A stretch of DNA of 64,000 nucleotides, taken from the NCBI GenBank assembly GCA_945643635.1, contig CALZFC010000017.1, forward strand, positions 5,377,501 to 5,441,500. Direction: 5' to 3'. Shown in pieces: positions 1 to 11,455 of the stretch. This stretch comes from Allodiplogaster sudhausi (taxonomy: Eukaryota; Nematoda; Chromadorea; Rhabditida; Diplogasteridae). Position 1 is the first letter of the stretch. Each line of letters opens with the position of its first letter. Made by a program: the position numbers and the translations under genes. Under the pieces are notes generated by a model. It was not told the origin of the DNA. It was given only the letters and a program-made list of their open reading frames with translations, and did not search any database.

Positions 1-495
1 AACATTTCTTTAAGAATCGTACCTCATTACTGGTGCGCCGAAAGTGTGCTTTAAAAGTAATTCTCGCCCTCATCGGCAGCAACACGCTGCCCCACAGTTT
101 CTTTGCCCTTTCCAAGTGGTAAAATTCCTTAGTACCAAGGTCCTTTTATCTCGCGTCTAACAACGACATCTATGTGGATTGAGTGAAAGTGCGATTATTC
201 GTATGTTGCCAAGTGAGAAATTGCTCTTGTCCGAACAATCCGAGCGAATTTAACAATCAGCTCATAAATAAATCGTGCCTTTAATTAAAATTAAACTGTA
301 AGAAATCCCGAACTAAGTTCACAATCAGGCCACAGATAGATCTCACTTATTTTTTAACTCTAAATTTTTTTTTATATATTTGAAAAAAAAGAGCACTCAT
401 TGAGATCTTTATGTTGTCAATTTTCTTCTCTTTCTCCGTTCGCTGTCTCTCTCTGTCTTCTCTCTCTCTCTCTCTCTCTCTCCTTCTGTTTCTAG

Positions 496-2601
496 GAGTC
501 CTGGTCCTGGGAGGCCGCTGAGGAAGACGGTGGTCTTCCTTTTCGCATGAGCTACGGCGACAATGGTGGCCATCTTCCACCCGATTTTCTCAATCGGGTT
601 AATACTCTTTTGTTATATTTATTCTACCTTTTTCTCACTATAGAACATTAAAATATATTCTTCCTAATAGAATTTTTTATCCTTAAGAAATGATTTTTCC
701 CTCTAAAAAAAGACAAGCAATGTTTTGATACTCCTTGTCATCACTGCGTCAAGAAGGTTTTTAAAGAAAACAAATTGTTTGGCTAGTTCGGCACTGCCGA
801 ATCGGCAGTGTTTGAGGATTACGGTATTCATCGGAAAGTGCATTTTTTTATCTTTATTAAGTAGCATAAGTAAATAAAAGTAGTATATCAAATAATGCGA
901 TCTGCAAATGCACTAAAACCCCTTTGAAACTGCGCGTCGAAATTATTTGCAAACTTTGTTAACACGATTGCCTTGATACTGTAGTTGTCTTATTAAAAAC
1001 TTGGCTACTTGTCTGTTTTGAAATGGGCCGCCGTCCTATTATCTTAATTCAGATTTTTTTTAAAGAATGAAATCAGAAAAGAAAGATCTTAAAAAATATT
1101 AAATAAGTAAAAAGAAGACTACGTTGTTGTCTCTCTATCATCCCTCTCTCAGACTTGGGAGTCAGCGGAGGAGGATGACGGGCTGTGCTTTCGCTTGAGC
1201 AACAACAACACTGACAGTGCCGTCTCTCCTGCTCACCAGGTATGAACGGGACCAGCCTCTCCGATCTGGGAGTAAATGCAGCTGTCTACTGCTTGGGAAA
1301 ACTGAATGGGTTTGCGAGTTCGGAACCCTGAAAGTAAGTTGGTGAGAGTAAAAAAACAGAATTTGTTCGTCAAAATCTGACTTTGATTTGGTCCTGACCA
1401 TGAGGGGGCTCGTAATCTGGGAAGTATGTTAACTAGACGGCACCTTTTTAACCATGCCTCGGGTAAATATATGTAATTTTTAATTTAAATGGTATTGATC
1501 TATAAAACTTAATTTGAAGAAAGAAGATGTCTATTCTCTCCCTTTTGAAGAATGCTGGTGGAGTTGCTGAAGACGTCAAGCCGTTTGAAATCGATTCGGA
1601 CGATAGCTGGTCTGCTGTAGTTGACGCTGCTGGAAAAGACCAGAGCAAGGTATTGATTTTAGGTTCTGTAACTATGATTATAATATATGTTTATAATAAT
1701 AATAATGGTAATAATAATTATTATTTTTAATACGGTTACTATAACTATGAGAAGATAACTTGAATATAAAAAAAGGGTTAATTGTTCTGTAGGCGACAGC
1801 GAGTTCGGTGAATCCGCCTCTGCGCCACCGCTCTGCTGCGGAAGTGAGCAACGTCGAGAAGAATCTGACCGAGTCGGAAATCTCTGATCTCGATGACAAT
1901 GGTGCATTTGATGAGGTGAGATGCTTTTTTATTATTTTTTATTCTTGTTTATTTCGTTATTCTTCACAACATAAAGAGCTCTTTTTTTTCTTCCAAAGAT
2001 AGTGTTTTGCTTCGCCAATTTATATACTTAACTTTTCTTTCTAGAAAACAAACATTTGTGTTGGTTACGGTAAATAGTAACAAGATTTAAAGCATATATT
2101 TATATATAAGTATACAAGATCTGCTTTTGCATGAGGCCTTTCTTGCCCTCTCGCGTGCAGCTTCTGTCACAAGCGGAGGAGTCAAGGAGGAGGAGCTGAG
2201 TGGAAGCGAGGATGAGGCGAAGGACGAGGTGATCGTGAACCAGCAGGCTCCTCCTCCTCAGCAGGCTCCGCCCCTCCAGCAAGCCCCGCCTCCTCAGCAG
2301 GCTCCGCCCCTCCAGCAAGCCCCTCCTCCTCGGCAGGCTCCGCCCCTCCAGCAAGCCCCGCCTCCTCACCAAGCTCCGCCCCTTCAGCGAACCTCGTCTT
2401 GCATGTCCGAATCTTCTGTCTATTCCGACTCTTCCGCCTATTCTGTCTCTACGATCTCCCGTCTCGCGGCGGACTATGACGATCTGTTAGTTTTTAAAAT
2501 TATAAAAAAAATTATATTAAATATATTTTCTTATCATCGGACAAGTTATTATTTCTTTTGCATTTCCCATTGTTCTCTATCATCCACTGCGTGCACTCTC
2601 A

Positions 2602-2635
<34 letters not shown>

Positions 2636-2665
2636 ATTTCTTTTCTCTTTCTCTCTCTCGCTCTG

Positions 2666-2710
<45 letters not shown>

Positions 2711-3491
2711 TTATTTCTTTTCTCTCTCTCTCTCTCGCTCTCTCTTTCTCCCTGCACTAAATTGCAAACTGTTTGCCGCCACCTTTCTGCCACAACTAAT
2801 TTCTTGATTCGTTTGCAGATCCGCATCCTTGTCTAATTACATGAGACTCCTCGACTACAACAACCAGGACTCGATGACTCGGACTCTCCGAACAACTTCA
2901 GATAGGGTTTGTAGCCTTTTTCTGCTAACAAAAACACATCGTCTCAACTCACACTGTGGAAATGTTTGTTAGAAGGGGTCTGTCCATTAGAAGAGCTACT
3001 TTAATGAGAAAGGATGCCTCTCTCTAAGCAGTACTGAACAAGGTCCGGCGCAAGACTCCAGTCTGGGGGGGGGCACATAGCCGAAAAAATTACTTTTTCG
3101 GCCAAAAATCACTTTTCTTGTGAAAAAAGTGCCGATTTTCAAGCAAAAAATGTTTCGTCCGGGGGGGGGGGGGTTCACCGGGATTTGGAGCCAGGCCGGG
3201 GGGGGGGGGGGGTTCAACACGGCGCATGCGCCGTCCTTGTTCAGCACTGTCTCTAAGAGAAAATATGATAAGTAAACAATGAAAATTTTTGATTTATTAT
3301 TATTTTTTCTCATAATTTTTAGTGCAGATGTACACGAAAGCACTATTATACAAGAGATCGTGTTCTTTTAGATTCACATATGCGTGGAGCATCTCGCTCA
3401 GCTTGCCATGCTCCGCCAACAGGCCCCGCCTCTTCAGGAATCCCCGACCAATCGGGACGCCCCGCCCACTCAGGACTCGTGGGATGATTAA
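496..3491 (+). CDS. Disordered acidic Gln/Pro-repeat protein, 3' part of gene
   Basis: I read eight exons with consistent phase: 496-597, 1153-1239, 1551-1649, 1793-1915, a 25-nt micro-exon 2045-2069, 2161-2485, 2819-2906 and 3372-3491 (stop TAA). They give about 322 residues; the start may lie before the window. Two exons are homologous to each other (SWEAAEEDGGLPFRMS and TWESAEEDDGLCFRLS), and a third carries DDSWSAVVDAAGKD, so a Trp-acidic motif repeats. The 2161-2485 exon holds a short tandem array of QQAPP(P/L) followed by a Ser/Tyr-rich stretch. The C-terminus repeats RQQAPPLQES and ends in DSWDD. There is no signal peptide or membrane segment. I do not recognise the family. The low complexity suggests a scaffold or adaptor, but that is a guess. 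The last intron holds a hAT-type MITE. Confidence 0.7.
2250..2395 (+). repeat. Coding tandem array, QQAPP(P/L)
   Basis: Units of about 18 bp (variants of cagcaggctcctcctcct) repeat in frame, about eight to nine times. They encode alternating QQAPPP and QQAPPL. CGG and CAC substitutions appear only in the distal units. Confidence 0.9.
3029..3249. mobile_element. hAT-type MITE with 8-bp target duplication
   Basis: The 221-bp element begins CAGTACTGAACAAGG and ends CCTTGTTCAGCACTG, which is an imperfect terminal inverted repeat. It is flanked on both sides by TCTCTAAG (3021-3028 and 3250-3257), an 8-bp target duplication typical of hAT transposons. Inside are two poly-G runs of about 13-15 bases and AT-rich sequence, with no coding capacity. 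It sits in the last intron of the 496-3491 gene. Confidence 0.9.
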
Positions 3492-4230
3492 GAATTTACT
3501 CGATATTTAGAAGACGAGCGTGTTCTTTTTTTGAGTGTTATTTTTTGATGACACTGAATTTCATTCACAAATCCTCATCATCACTTTGTAAAATTACTCT
3601 TGTAACAGTAATTTGCTTTAGAATTAGTCTGTTTTTCGCTGAAATGAGATATCCAGCCAGTTTTATCTTCAACAAGCCATGACTCCTGAGAAGGTCCCCT
3701 CCTCAATCACGCCAACCCCCACCCATTTTCTTAGATGATGATCCACGAAATCTCTAGTAGGCCTCCGAAATCCAAGGACGAGGGCTAGTTTTTTCTCGCT
3801 TAACTTTGTCTTCCAATTTCCCAGAACGTTACCCGTTCACCGTCTTATTTATTACTGCTCAAGTGGTGCATATATTTCTTTGATAGACTCTTCATTCCGT
3901 TGCAAAAATAATGAATTGCAATACGTGCAGTAATACTAAGTTGCTGTCGATAAAGAAAATTTAACGGAGCACTTCGAATTGTGTGAAGTAATTCGTTTCT
4001 CACAAAACGTTAACTTATCTGAGGAGATGGTTATTTTGGCCATTATAAGAACAATATTGCATTTTCATGTTTTGGTAGGAAATGTAATGTTTTATTTATA
4101 CGAACTCCTGGCGACTTTGTTCACGCATTTTTGAATGAAAAGTAGGCAGTCGTTGAATGTGAGCTTGTTTTCTTTTTTCTTTTGATCGTTATTTAATATT
4201 TTTCAATTCCGTTAATTAACATTTATCCTT
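3492..4230. other. Intergenic stretch with no recognised feature
   Basis: AT-rich sequence follows the stop codon of the first gene. I see no open frame with splice support, no repeat family and no RNA gene. Confidence 0.6.
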
Positions 4231-4241
4231 GAGGTGCCTCA

Positions 4242-5218
4242 ATGGACCCCTTCAAGCAGCCGTACCACGGAGCGCGGCCGCCAGCGGAGGCCCCTCGCAA
4301 TGGGAAGAGAGCGCCCCCGCCTCGCCAGTACTTCAAAGGGGGCATCCTCTTTTCGCCCCCCACCCTCCAGACTCCCGACAATCGCAGAGGACAACCTACT
4401 CAATCTTCTACACTCCGTTCTCAAGTAAAGAATGTTTTGGTTACTTGTTTGTTTGTTCTCTCTTTTGTTGATGCTTTGGTTTGTTTCTTTAAGAAGAAAA
4501 GAAAGGACACAAACCGATAAGTCAGTTATATCAATGAACTTCCTTTTGCCACTTAACTCCTTAATCCTTGCTGTAATAAGTTATCTCGTTGGTCTTGAAC
4601 TGAACACGCGTAAGAAGTGGCGGCAGAGGAGAGAGAGAGGAGCCGCTCCCCCGATGTCCCCTCTCTAATGGCCAATGCGCCGTTAGATGAAAATCATGTA
4701 CTAATTATGCTCGGTATCATGAATAATGTTTAATTAAAGGAATTCTTCCACTGCGAAGCAAGAGGGAACGGTCGAGAAGAAGAAGAAACGGACCCGGAGA
4801 GGCAAATAGAGGTGACATCATTTCCAGTAACCATGCTCGCTGCATCTAAAGAGGCTGTCTAGAGACCTTACAAGCTACCGTAATAGCCAAGAAAAGAATA
4901 TTCAAGATGAGATACCAGACAGTAAAGTACGGTAGATTTTAAGCTCAACTGACAGCCTCTTTAACCAGAATTGAACAAAAAAAGTTGTTTTTTTTTTTTA
5001 AATTTTTTATTGTTTGACTAAAAAAAGGTTATTTGTTATATGAAGGTCGGCTTCAAATGGCGGCTCCTCCTACGCCTCTCCTCTCACTTCCCTTGCTCAG
5101 CCGGCTCTCGTTCATCCGCACTTCCCTCGATCTCACAATCATCTCACTCACCAAGGATCCTCCACCCACATCTACTGCTACCCTGGTAGTCGCATCGTTC
5201 TTGTCAATAATTTCAAGT
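4242..5218 (+). CDS. Possible small basic/disordered protein, exons tentative
   Basis: An ATG at 4242 opens a 61-codon exon (MDPFKQPYHGARPPAEAPRN...) rich in Pro, Arg and Gly, ending at a plausible GTAAAG donor at 4426. A second candidate exon starts near 4740 and ends at a GTGACA donor; it is phase-compatible and Glu/Arg-rich. A third candidate near 5044-5218 is open in a frame rich in Ser and His that ends at a TAG after VLVNNFK, but its phase does not fit the second exon. The first exon is the most believable part. No domain is recognised and no signal peptide is present. Confidence 0.35.
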
Positions 5219-5219
5219 A

Positions 5220-5730
5220 GATTGCTTCATCACTGAGTAGTTGTTGCTTCCTTTTTCCCGGCAATTTTTATTCCATGAATTTTTGCCCCCATCCTCTCCC
5301 AGCCATATAAGCATTTATGATAAAGTTGATAGATTCAGTATTTCAAAGTTTGTTAGTTTGTCCTTCGCAACTCAAGTTACAGTGTTTTCGATCAGGGTTT
5401 TTTTTAAACAGATTGGTCTTTGTTCCCATGACAATTCTCTTGAGCTTTTGGCCCGTAAATTCACCCAGTTTTTTTCTTCAACGTGACTATGAATTTATTT
5501 CACCTCCAATTTTAAAGCTGTTTTTTTTTCTTTTTGACCAATCTCTCCTATCAAAAGTGATTAATTGTGTTCTTTTCATTCTTCCTACCCTTCCCCTTTC
5601 GCTGTTTTCAGATGTTTTATGGGTCCTAGAGTTGTTTCGTTTAAAAGTTGTTAACACATGTGTAATTGAGAAACCTCATTTACCCGGAATAAACTCTGCC
5701 CCACGAAATTCGTGTTTATTATTGTTGTGT
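5220..5730. other. AT-rich intergenic stretch
   Basis: The long open frame at 5317-5793 is hydrophobic and AT-biased and has no splice-site or codon support. I see no element here. Confidence 0.5.
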
Positions 5731-5733
5731 CCT

Positions 5734-5863
5734 ATGGATTGTAAGGACAAGGAATGTGTGAGACGAGGCAGAAGATATGTTTATTATCAATAGAGAGAGA
5801 GAGAAGAGATAGAGGGAGAGAATTATTTCGTTCCTTGGATTCCTTAATAAGCGGTTTTCTTCT

Positions 5864-5899
<36 letters not shown>

Positions 5900-6037
5900 A
5901 CTCTCCTGTAAGAATTCAGTTGGACAGCATTTGCTAGTGGAGGACGTTGGGATAGAGTATTTCCTGTGCAAGCCGGCAATGGCAGATGATGTCTTCTACC
6001 TCTGGCCACTCAATGCTGGCAATCTAAACACCATATA
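5734..6037 (+). CDS. Possible two-exon micro-protein
   Basis: A good-looking terminal exon follows a CT tract and a TGTAAG acceptor near 5912. Its frame ends at TAA 6035-6037 and includes VEDVGIEYFLCKPAMADDVF and a C-terminus NAGNLNTI. A short upstream exon from ATG 5734 (MDCKDKECVRRGRRY) can join it in phase across a GTTTAT donor. The product would be about 56 residues. The codon pattern of the second exon is convincing; the first exon is a guess. No family is recognised. Confidence 0.3.
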
Positions 6038-6191
6038 AAATTAATAAGGTTATCATTTCTTTGACATTACATCTACTTATTTACATTTACTATGTAATTG
6101 ACTATCATAAATGTGACAGTTATCGCTTGTCCTTATTCCTGCAACTACCGCTCTCACGCGTAGTCATCTCCATCTCAATTGCACTAACAAT

Positions 6192-6228
<37 letters not shown>

Positions 6229-6377
6229 CTTGCCTTTTCGCTTCCTTTTATCTCGCTCACGGTATCTCATTATCAAGTTTTCTCTCAATTTATTTATCGT
6301 GGAGAGCAGACGTAGATACATTATAATCGTACGTAAAATGTGATCCGGATCAGACAATATAATGGCACTTGTTAATC

Positions 6378-6890
6378 GCTTGCGGGTGACTCAGCTTCAT
6401 CTTAGATGCTGTTTTCGCCGACGTAATTCTCTCCGAGTCACCACGAGAAGAAAGATCGAGAGAGAGAGGGCGAGAGGGAGATAGACAGAGACAGAAAGAG
6501 AGAGAGAGAAAGAGGGAGAGAGAGTGAGTGAGAGACAGAAAGAGAGAGAGTGAGACTTCAGAACATGACTAATTGCACCGTGTGCGATGAAAGAGAAGAT
6601 AATAAACGATTCGATGTGACAACGGGAAGAGAAGCTGATCATCTCTATCTTTCTCACGCATTCTCTCTCTCTCTCTCTCTCGTTCTCTCTCTCTCTCTCT
6701 GTTTCTCTCTCTCTCTCTCTTTCTCCTTTTGCACTCTCCTTCTCACGCTCTATGTCGTGTTTTCTTTCTCTTTATCTCAAAAATTTATCTTGCAATATAA
6801 AGCATATGTTGGCACTTCACAACTCAATTTTCAACGATGCTCGGTTCTATCGCAGGGTGTCACTGGCCCCAGACAACCTAGCTATATTCA
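6378..6890 (+). repeat. Dispersed GA-core-CT element, copy 1
   Basis: The layout is a short hairpin (GGTGACTC near 6385 against GAGTCACC near 6434), a GA tract, a unique core of about 90 bp (contains GAACATGACTAATTG and CGATTCGATGTGACAACGGG) and then a CT tract. Copies 2 (9480-10010) and 3 (25245-24740, minus) share order and sequence. The GA and CT tracts can pair to give a very long hairpin around the core. This copy lies about 360 bp upstream of a tetraspan-gene first exon. Confidence 0.75.
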
Positions 6891-7049
6891 TTATTTTTTT
6901 TGAATTTTATAGCAGTTGTTCTCTTATTCTTATTATTACTTTATGTTTCCTTTTACCGTGTCTTACTAAAAGCATCCCCTGATATGAAAAGAGCAGGAAT
7001 TCAAGTGTGAGTTCGCTCTTAAAACAATACTAACAGTAGTCATCGTGTA

Positions 7050-7235
7050 AAGAGGGAGAGCTCCCTCCCTCTCTCTCTCTCAATGTCTCTCTCTCAATGT
7101 CTCTCTCTCCCTCTCTCTCTCTCTTCCTCTCTCTCCCTCTCTCTCTCTCAATGTCTCTCACTCCAACTCTCTCTCAATGTCTCTCTCTCCATCTCTCTCT
7201 CCCTCTCTCTCTCAATGTCTCTCTCTCCATCTCCA
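7050..7235. repeat. CT-rich array with CTCTCTCAATGT units
   Basis: Units of roughly 14-40 bp built on CTCTCTCTCAATGT are repeated at least six times just upstream of the first exon at 7248. They give long but meaningless open frames of Leu and Ser. Confidence 0.85.
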
Positions 7236-7247
7236 GCAAACTCAGCC

Positions 7248-8807
7248 ATGGATTGCCATCGTTACTCGGCCTTCTGCTCCGCTCTCAAGGGCAGATGCGG
7301 TTGCTGCGGATGCATTCCTATCAGTGTAAAATTATTATTTTTTTTAAATAGTTTTTATTTTATTTTTAAATTGTTTATATTTAATATTGTTTATTTTCAT
7401 AATTCTACACAAATGAAAACAAAGTACGACAGAAAATTGATGGATTAAACAAATAACTTTTCAAAACGTGAAGATGCGCGGCACTGCCTACGCCGTCGCT
7501 TGTCTGCTCGCTGAGATCCTCGCCTCCCTTTCGCTCATTGTATCCGGTATGAGAACAGTCTATGTCTTTTTAAAGGAGGGCGATCACCGAAAAATTGAGT
7601 GGGATTTCAAATTGCCGCTGCTGCACTCTTTTCCATGCAGCGGTTTTTTTTAGAGCAAGAGAGATTGAGAGAGTGCCTGGTTCCCTTGTTAAATTCGAAC
7701 ATACATTAATTATTCTGCGGTGATCGGCCTTCTTGAAATATAACAAAAAATATATAAATTAATTCTTTTATTCGTTGAATACGCCCGATTCCAAGGCGTC
7801 TACTACTGCTTCATCCTTCTGGTGCTCTCCTGCCTCGCGCATGCGCTCTTCTTCCATGGCGCCCGCCGAGGCAGCTTCCGTCTCGTCTCGCTCTACCACA
7901 ACTTTCTGGTCGGCGAGCCTCGCATACTGTATTTTTTAAAGTAACAATTTATACGACAGCATTATCATGAATTCGCTTGAGATAACATTGTAATTTTTTT
8001 CTAGAATAAAAAAAATCTACTCGATATTTGCAATCCTCAAAAAGTGGATAAAGATATAAGAAAATAGCAAAAAATCAAAATACTCTCTAGGTCCACATCT
8101 CGATTGCCGTCACCGCTGCAATGGCATACTTCATCTGGATTCTCATCGATCCGGAGGACAACTTCTTCAACGACAACTGCAGAGTGCGAGGCTACTACTG
8201 CGAGGATGGTCAGTGGTAGAAGCTACATGATAACATATGTTGTCTTATCGTCTCGTTTCCTCTCACTATTCCTTTTTCTCTCGTTATTTTATTCTTTTCC
8301 TTCTTTCTACCCCTTTCTGTTCCCCTCCCTCTCCATCCCTCCCTCTCTCCTCTCTCTCGCTCATTATCTCTCTCCCCCCTCTATCTCTCTCTATCTCTCT
8401 ATCTGTTTCTCTCTCTTTCTCTCTTTCTCTGCTCAGACACGCGCATTTGGGCTGGTCTAATGCTCGCCTGCTTCGCCGTCGTGCTCGTTGTGCAAAGGGG
8501 GGAAAATGGCTCCTTTCTCTTTCCCTCATTGCTTGACTTTAAGAAACTTTGCGGGACGGATGAAGAACAATTAAGGAAGAGCAAATTACATGGACAGCCC
8601 TCGAGAGTTTCGAAAAAAATACGAAATATATCTTCATTATGTCTATCTGTCCTTGGGTTCTCTCACACACAAAAAACATTGTTTGATATATCAAACAATT
8701 TCATACAAACAATTTGTTTCTGTTCCAAACACGGCCCTCCAAACCGCGCGGATTGCTGCAAGAATTTGGGTAGCTACAACGATACTCAGTATTCGTATGA
8801 ACGTTAA
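7248..8807 (+). CDS. LAPTM-like four-transmembrane protein, chimeric C-terminus (copy A)
   Basis: Five exons are in phase: 7248-7325, 7474-7546, 7796-7908, 8091-8208 and 8437-8807. The N-terminus is Cys-rich (CGCCGCIPIS) and directly precedes a membrane helix (AVACLLAEILASLSLIVSG). Three more helices follow, each collinear with the intact copy at 21877-24350. That N-terminal Cys cluster plus four helices resembles lysosome-associated LAPTM proteins; the assignment is by layout only. Homology stops inside the fifth exon after VLVVQ (about 8500). The frame continues to TAA 8805-8807 through about 100 codons of unrelated repeat-derived sequence. The PPxY tail is therefore missing here and survives only as a remnant at 10470-11095. 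It is either a chimeric gene or a pseudogene. The second intron acceptor (GTGAAG) is weak. Confidence 0.6.
7570..7737. mobile_element. Small MITE-like element in tetraspan intron
   Basis: Sequence near 7570 (AAAGGAGGGCGATCACCG) and near 7720 (CGGTGATCGGCCTTCTT) form an imperfect inverted repeat around about 130 bp. One end, AAAGGAGGGCGATCACC, recurs alone at 16085-16102. No target duplication is clear. Confidence 0.5.
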
Positions 8808-9300
8808 AACCGCGGGATATTTAAAATAGCATACGGTATATATTTACTGTAGTTTCGCGGCTTTTTCCGTATAAAAACTGAATTTTCTAAGGCTATTCCG
8901 TTCGAGAGTTCGGAAAATTCATATTTTTGCTCTAACATGGTCATGTTGACCTTCCGAACTGGTCTGCGTAGCAGCCCAAAACAGCCGCAACGCGTCAGGG
9001 TACGGTACGTAGTTGGGTCGCGTTATGGCCGAGCGTTTTTGCACTGGCTGGAGGCCCGTGCAAATAGAAACATTCGTTTCACCGTCCGTTAATTAGTTGT
9101 TTACGATCATCCCGCTAAATACCGTAAAAATGTAAAACAATCTAAACAATTGCCTCGGACTGGATAGCGTGCAAATCTGTAAAACAAATTGTTTGATATG
9201 CCAAACAATTTTTTTGAAACAACAGTTGTTTCAAACAATTCATCAAGCAATCGTGCAACAAACAATGTTGTTTCAAACAATTTTTTTTTGTGCAAAAAGA
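8660..9300. repeat. Cluster of CAAACAATTTG palindromic motifs
   Basis: AAACAATT and its complement AATTGTTT occur about a dozen times in two groups (8675-8735 and 9180-9290), some as perfect palindromes such as CAAACAATTTGTTTG. The sequence between them is unique and holds no gene. This is the sequence onto which the tetraspan exon at 8437 runs. Confidence 0.7.
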
Positions 9301-9479
9301 ATATATCCAATTTCTAGAAATATCCTAAAGACTGCAAAACGTTTCTATGCATTTTATTTAAATTCTGAAGTACATATGATATTTTTTAAAGGATGGAAAA
9401 ATACGAAAACCTGCTGAAATTTCGCTATTTGTCATGCCTACTGATATGGTTATTGTGAAAAGATAACAGTTTATAAACC

Positions 9480-9648
9480 GCTACACTCGTGAACCGAACC
9501 GATTGCGGGAAACTCAGCTTCATCCAGGATGTTCTCTTCAACGTCACTCTCTCCGAATCACCAAGGAGAAAGATAGAGGAAGAGAAAGAGAGCGCGAGAG
9601 AGAGCGAGAAGAAAACTAGGGCAGAGAGAAATGGACAGAAGGTGAGAA

Positions 9649-9691
<43 letters not shown>

Positions 9692-10010
9692 AAGGAAACA
9701 GAGAAAGAGGAGAGAGTGCGACACAGAGAGATAGGGTGAGGGAGAGAGAAAGGGAGAGAGAGAGTGAAAGAGAGAGAGACTTCGGAACACGACTATGTTC
9801 ATAAGTGCATGGCTTGCGATGAAAGATAGCTGATAAAACACGATTCGATGTGGCAACGGGAGGAAAAGATCGTCTCTCTCTTTCTCATTCATTCATTTTC
9901 TTTCGCTCTTTCTCTCGCTCTCACTCTCTAGCTTTCTCTCTCTCTTTCTCACTTTCTAGCTTTCTCTTTCTCTCTCTCGTTCGCTCTCATTCTCTCGCCC
10001 TATATCACTA
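9480..10010 (+). repeat. Dispersed GA-core-CT element, copy 2
   Basis: It has the same order as copy 1: ACTCAGCTTCATCC, GAATCACC, a long GA tract (9570-9780), a core with CGATTCGATGTGGCAACGGG, then a CT tract. It stands upstream of the orphan tetraspan tail exon at 10470, which suggests it was once the 5' region of a tetraspan copy that lost exons 1-5. Confidence 0.7.
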
Positions 10011-10346
10011 TTTCGTTCTCTTAATCTCTTTATACAACATTCATTGACAGCATCTGGGTTCTATTTCAATGAAAGCACATCGTATCATCTAAACAAATTG
10101 AAACCTAAAGCACGAAACAAATTGACTTATGTTAAGATTGTAAAACAGTTCAAGAAAACAATTAGGCAACTTAATTCAATATTAGGAATTTTTTTCTTTA
10201 TAACTCTCAGTCTCTTTCTCTCTCCGTCTTTATAAATCTCTTCCTCTTCCTATCGTTCACCCTCTCTTGAATTCTCATATCTCTGCATTATTTTTATTGT
10301 AATACCTCTTCCGACACCAATCTCCGCTCTTTCACTCTTTCCTCTT

Positions 10347-10383
<37 letters not shown>

Positions 10384-10469
10384 CTCCCTCTCTTTCTCCC
10401 GCTCTTTCTCTCCCTCTCTCTCTCTGTTCTTCTAGAAGAGAAAGGCTATCTTCTACTGATGACCACTGT

Positions 10470-11095
10470 GTCTACTATTCTATCGGTGGTGCCAGCGTTA
10501 TTTCTCAGCCGTTCACACTCACGATCACGATCTTTCAGCAGAATCAAGCCCGCCCCCTCAGCAGAGCCAAGCCCCGCCCCCTCAGCAGAGCCAAGCCCCG
10601 CCCCCTCAGCAGAGCCAAGCCCCGCCCCCTCAGCAGAGCCAAGCCCCGCCCCCTCAGCAGAGCCAAGCCCCCCCCCCCCGCACTACTTCATCTCCGTTCC
10701 GCCCTCTCTGCCGCCACAACAAGCACCCATTCTCCCGTCCAGAGCTGCACGCGGCCCGGCCCTGAGCCCGATTGGGCCCGATTTTCAAAAAATTTCATGC
10801 GAACATGCTTATGACAGAGCGAATTCTTATTGCTCATACATAATATTGTACTTCGGCAGTTGTATTCCTCTTCAGAATGAAATAGATGAGAAGCCTTTTG
10901 AACGGCAAGCAATAAGAAAAAAATTGTCGCTAAGAAAATTACGAATTAGAAATTGGAATCTGGCCGGAGCGGCCCGTATGTTTTCGTCCAGCCCAACCCC
11001 CTACAGCACCTGCAGGTGATCGAAACATGCTCTATCCTTCAACTCCCCCACCCTCCTCCCCCTTACTTTACAGAGTCCAAATTTGCCAAGAAATA
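10470..11095 (+). pseudogene. Orphan tail exon of the tetraspan gene, copy A
   Basis: The sequence matches the last exon of the intact copy (21877-22204): the GGTGGT...AACGTCATTTCTCAG region, then CAGCAGAGCCAAGCCCCGCC, and finally the CAAATTTGCCAAGAAATAG end. Here the 20-bp CAGCAGAGCCAAGCCCCGCC unit is amplified to about five tandem copies, the frame is broken, and about 230 bp of unrelated sequence (10745-10975) is inserted. That insert contains GCCCGATTGGGCCCGATTTT, which also occurs in the subterminal region of the hAT element at 46616-48855. Confidence 0.75.
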
Positions 11096-11324
11096 GGCTG
11101 GCCGAGACTGATCTGATAAAGATTTCATGAGATTTTTTCTATTCATATTTTATCAGAGTGTTTGACCTGAAATTATGACTCAAATTGAACGCTTTATTTA
11201 CTATATAAAATCTGAGACAGAGAGAGATAGAGTGGAAAAGACCGGAAGGGAGTGGAATGGGGAAGGGGAATGATGCGGAGGGTCATGGAGGGGTCGGAAC
11301 GCGGTCCTTGAGAGGCGAATGGAT

Positions 11325-11430
11325 CTTAGTTCAGACGCGGGGCGCGCAGCTCGCTGCTGCTGTACACGGACGGCTTCGGCTGCTGCTGGCGGAGGGGGCG
11401 GCCGGCGGAGCAGAGGGGGCCGGGTTCTGA
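11325..11430 (-). pseudogene. Last exon of GYAPP-repeat gene copy A, cut off by insertion
   Basis: This is homologous to the terminal exon of the intact copy (55984-56085). A C-run is five long here where copies B and C have six. That one-base difference shifts the frame before the conserved C-terminus SVYSSSELRTPRLN. A 1685-bp TTAA-flanked element separates this exon from the rest of the gene. A homopolymer sequencing error is possible for the single base but not for the insertion. Confidence 0.75.
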
Positions 11431-11455
11431 TTCTGAACCATCTTGTTCGCATTAA

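Noticed and set aside
2558..2836. Long Ser/Leu open frames on both strands
   Set aside because: They are translations of a CT microsatellite in an intron; the same explains frames near 5754, 6550, 7083, 8104, 9425, 10345, 22488, 24863, 44970, 54059 and 62165.
3057..3200. Possible GC-rich exon or CpG feature around the poly-G runs
   Set aside because: It lies inside a delimited MITE with target duplications.
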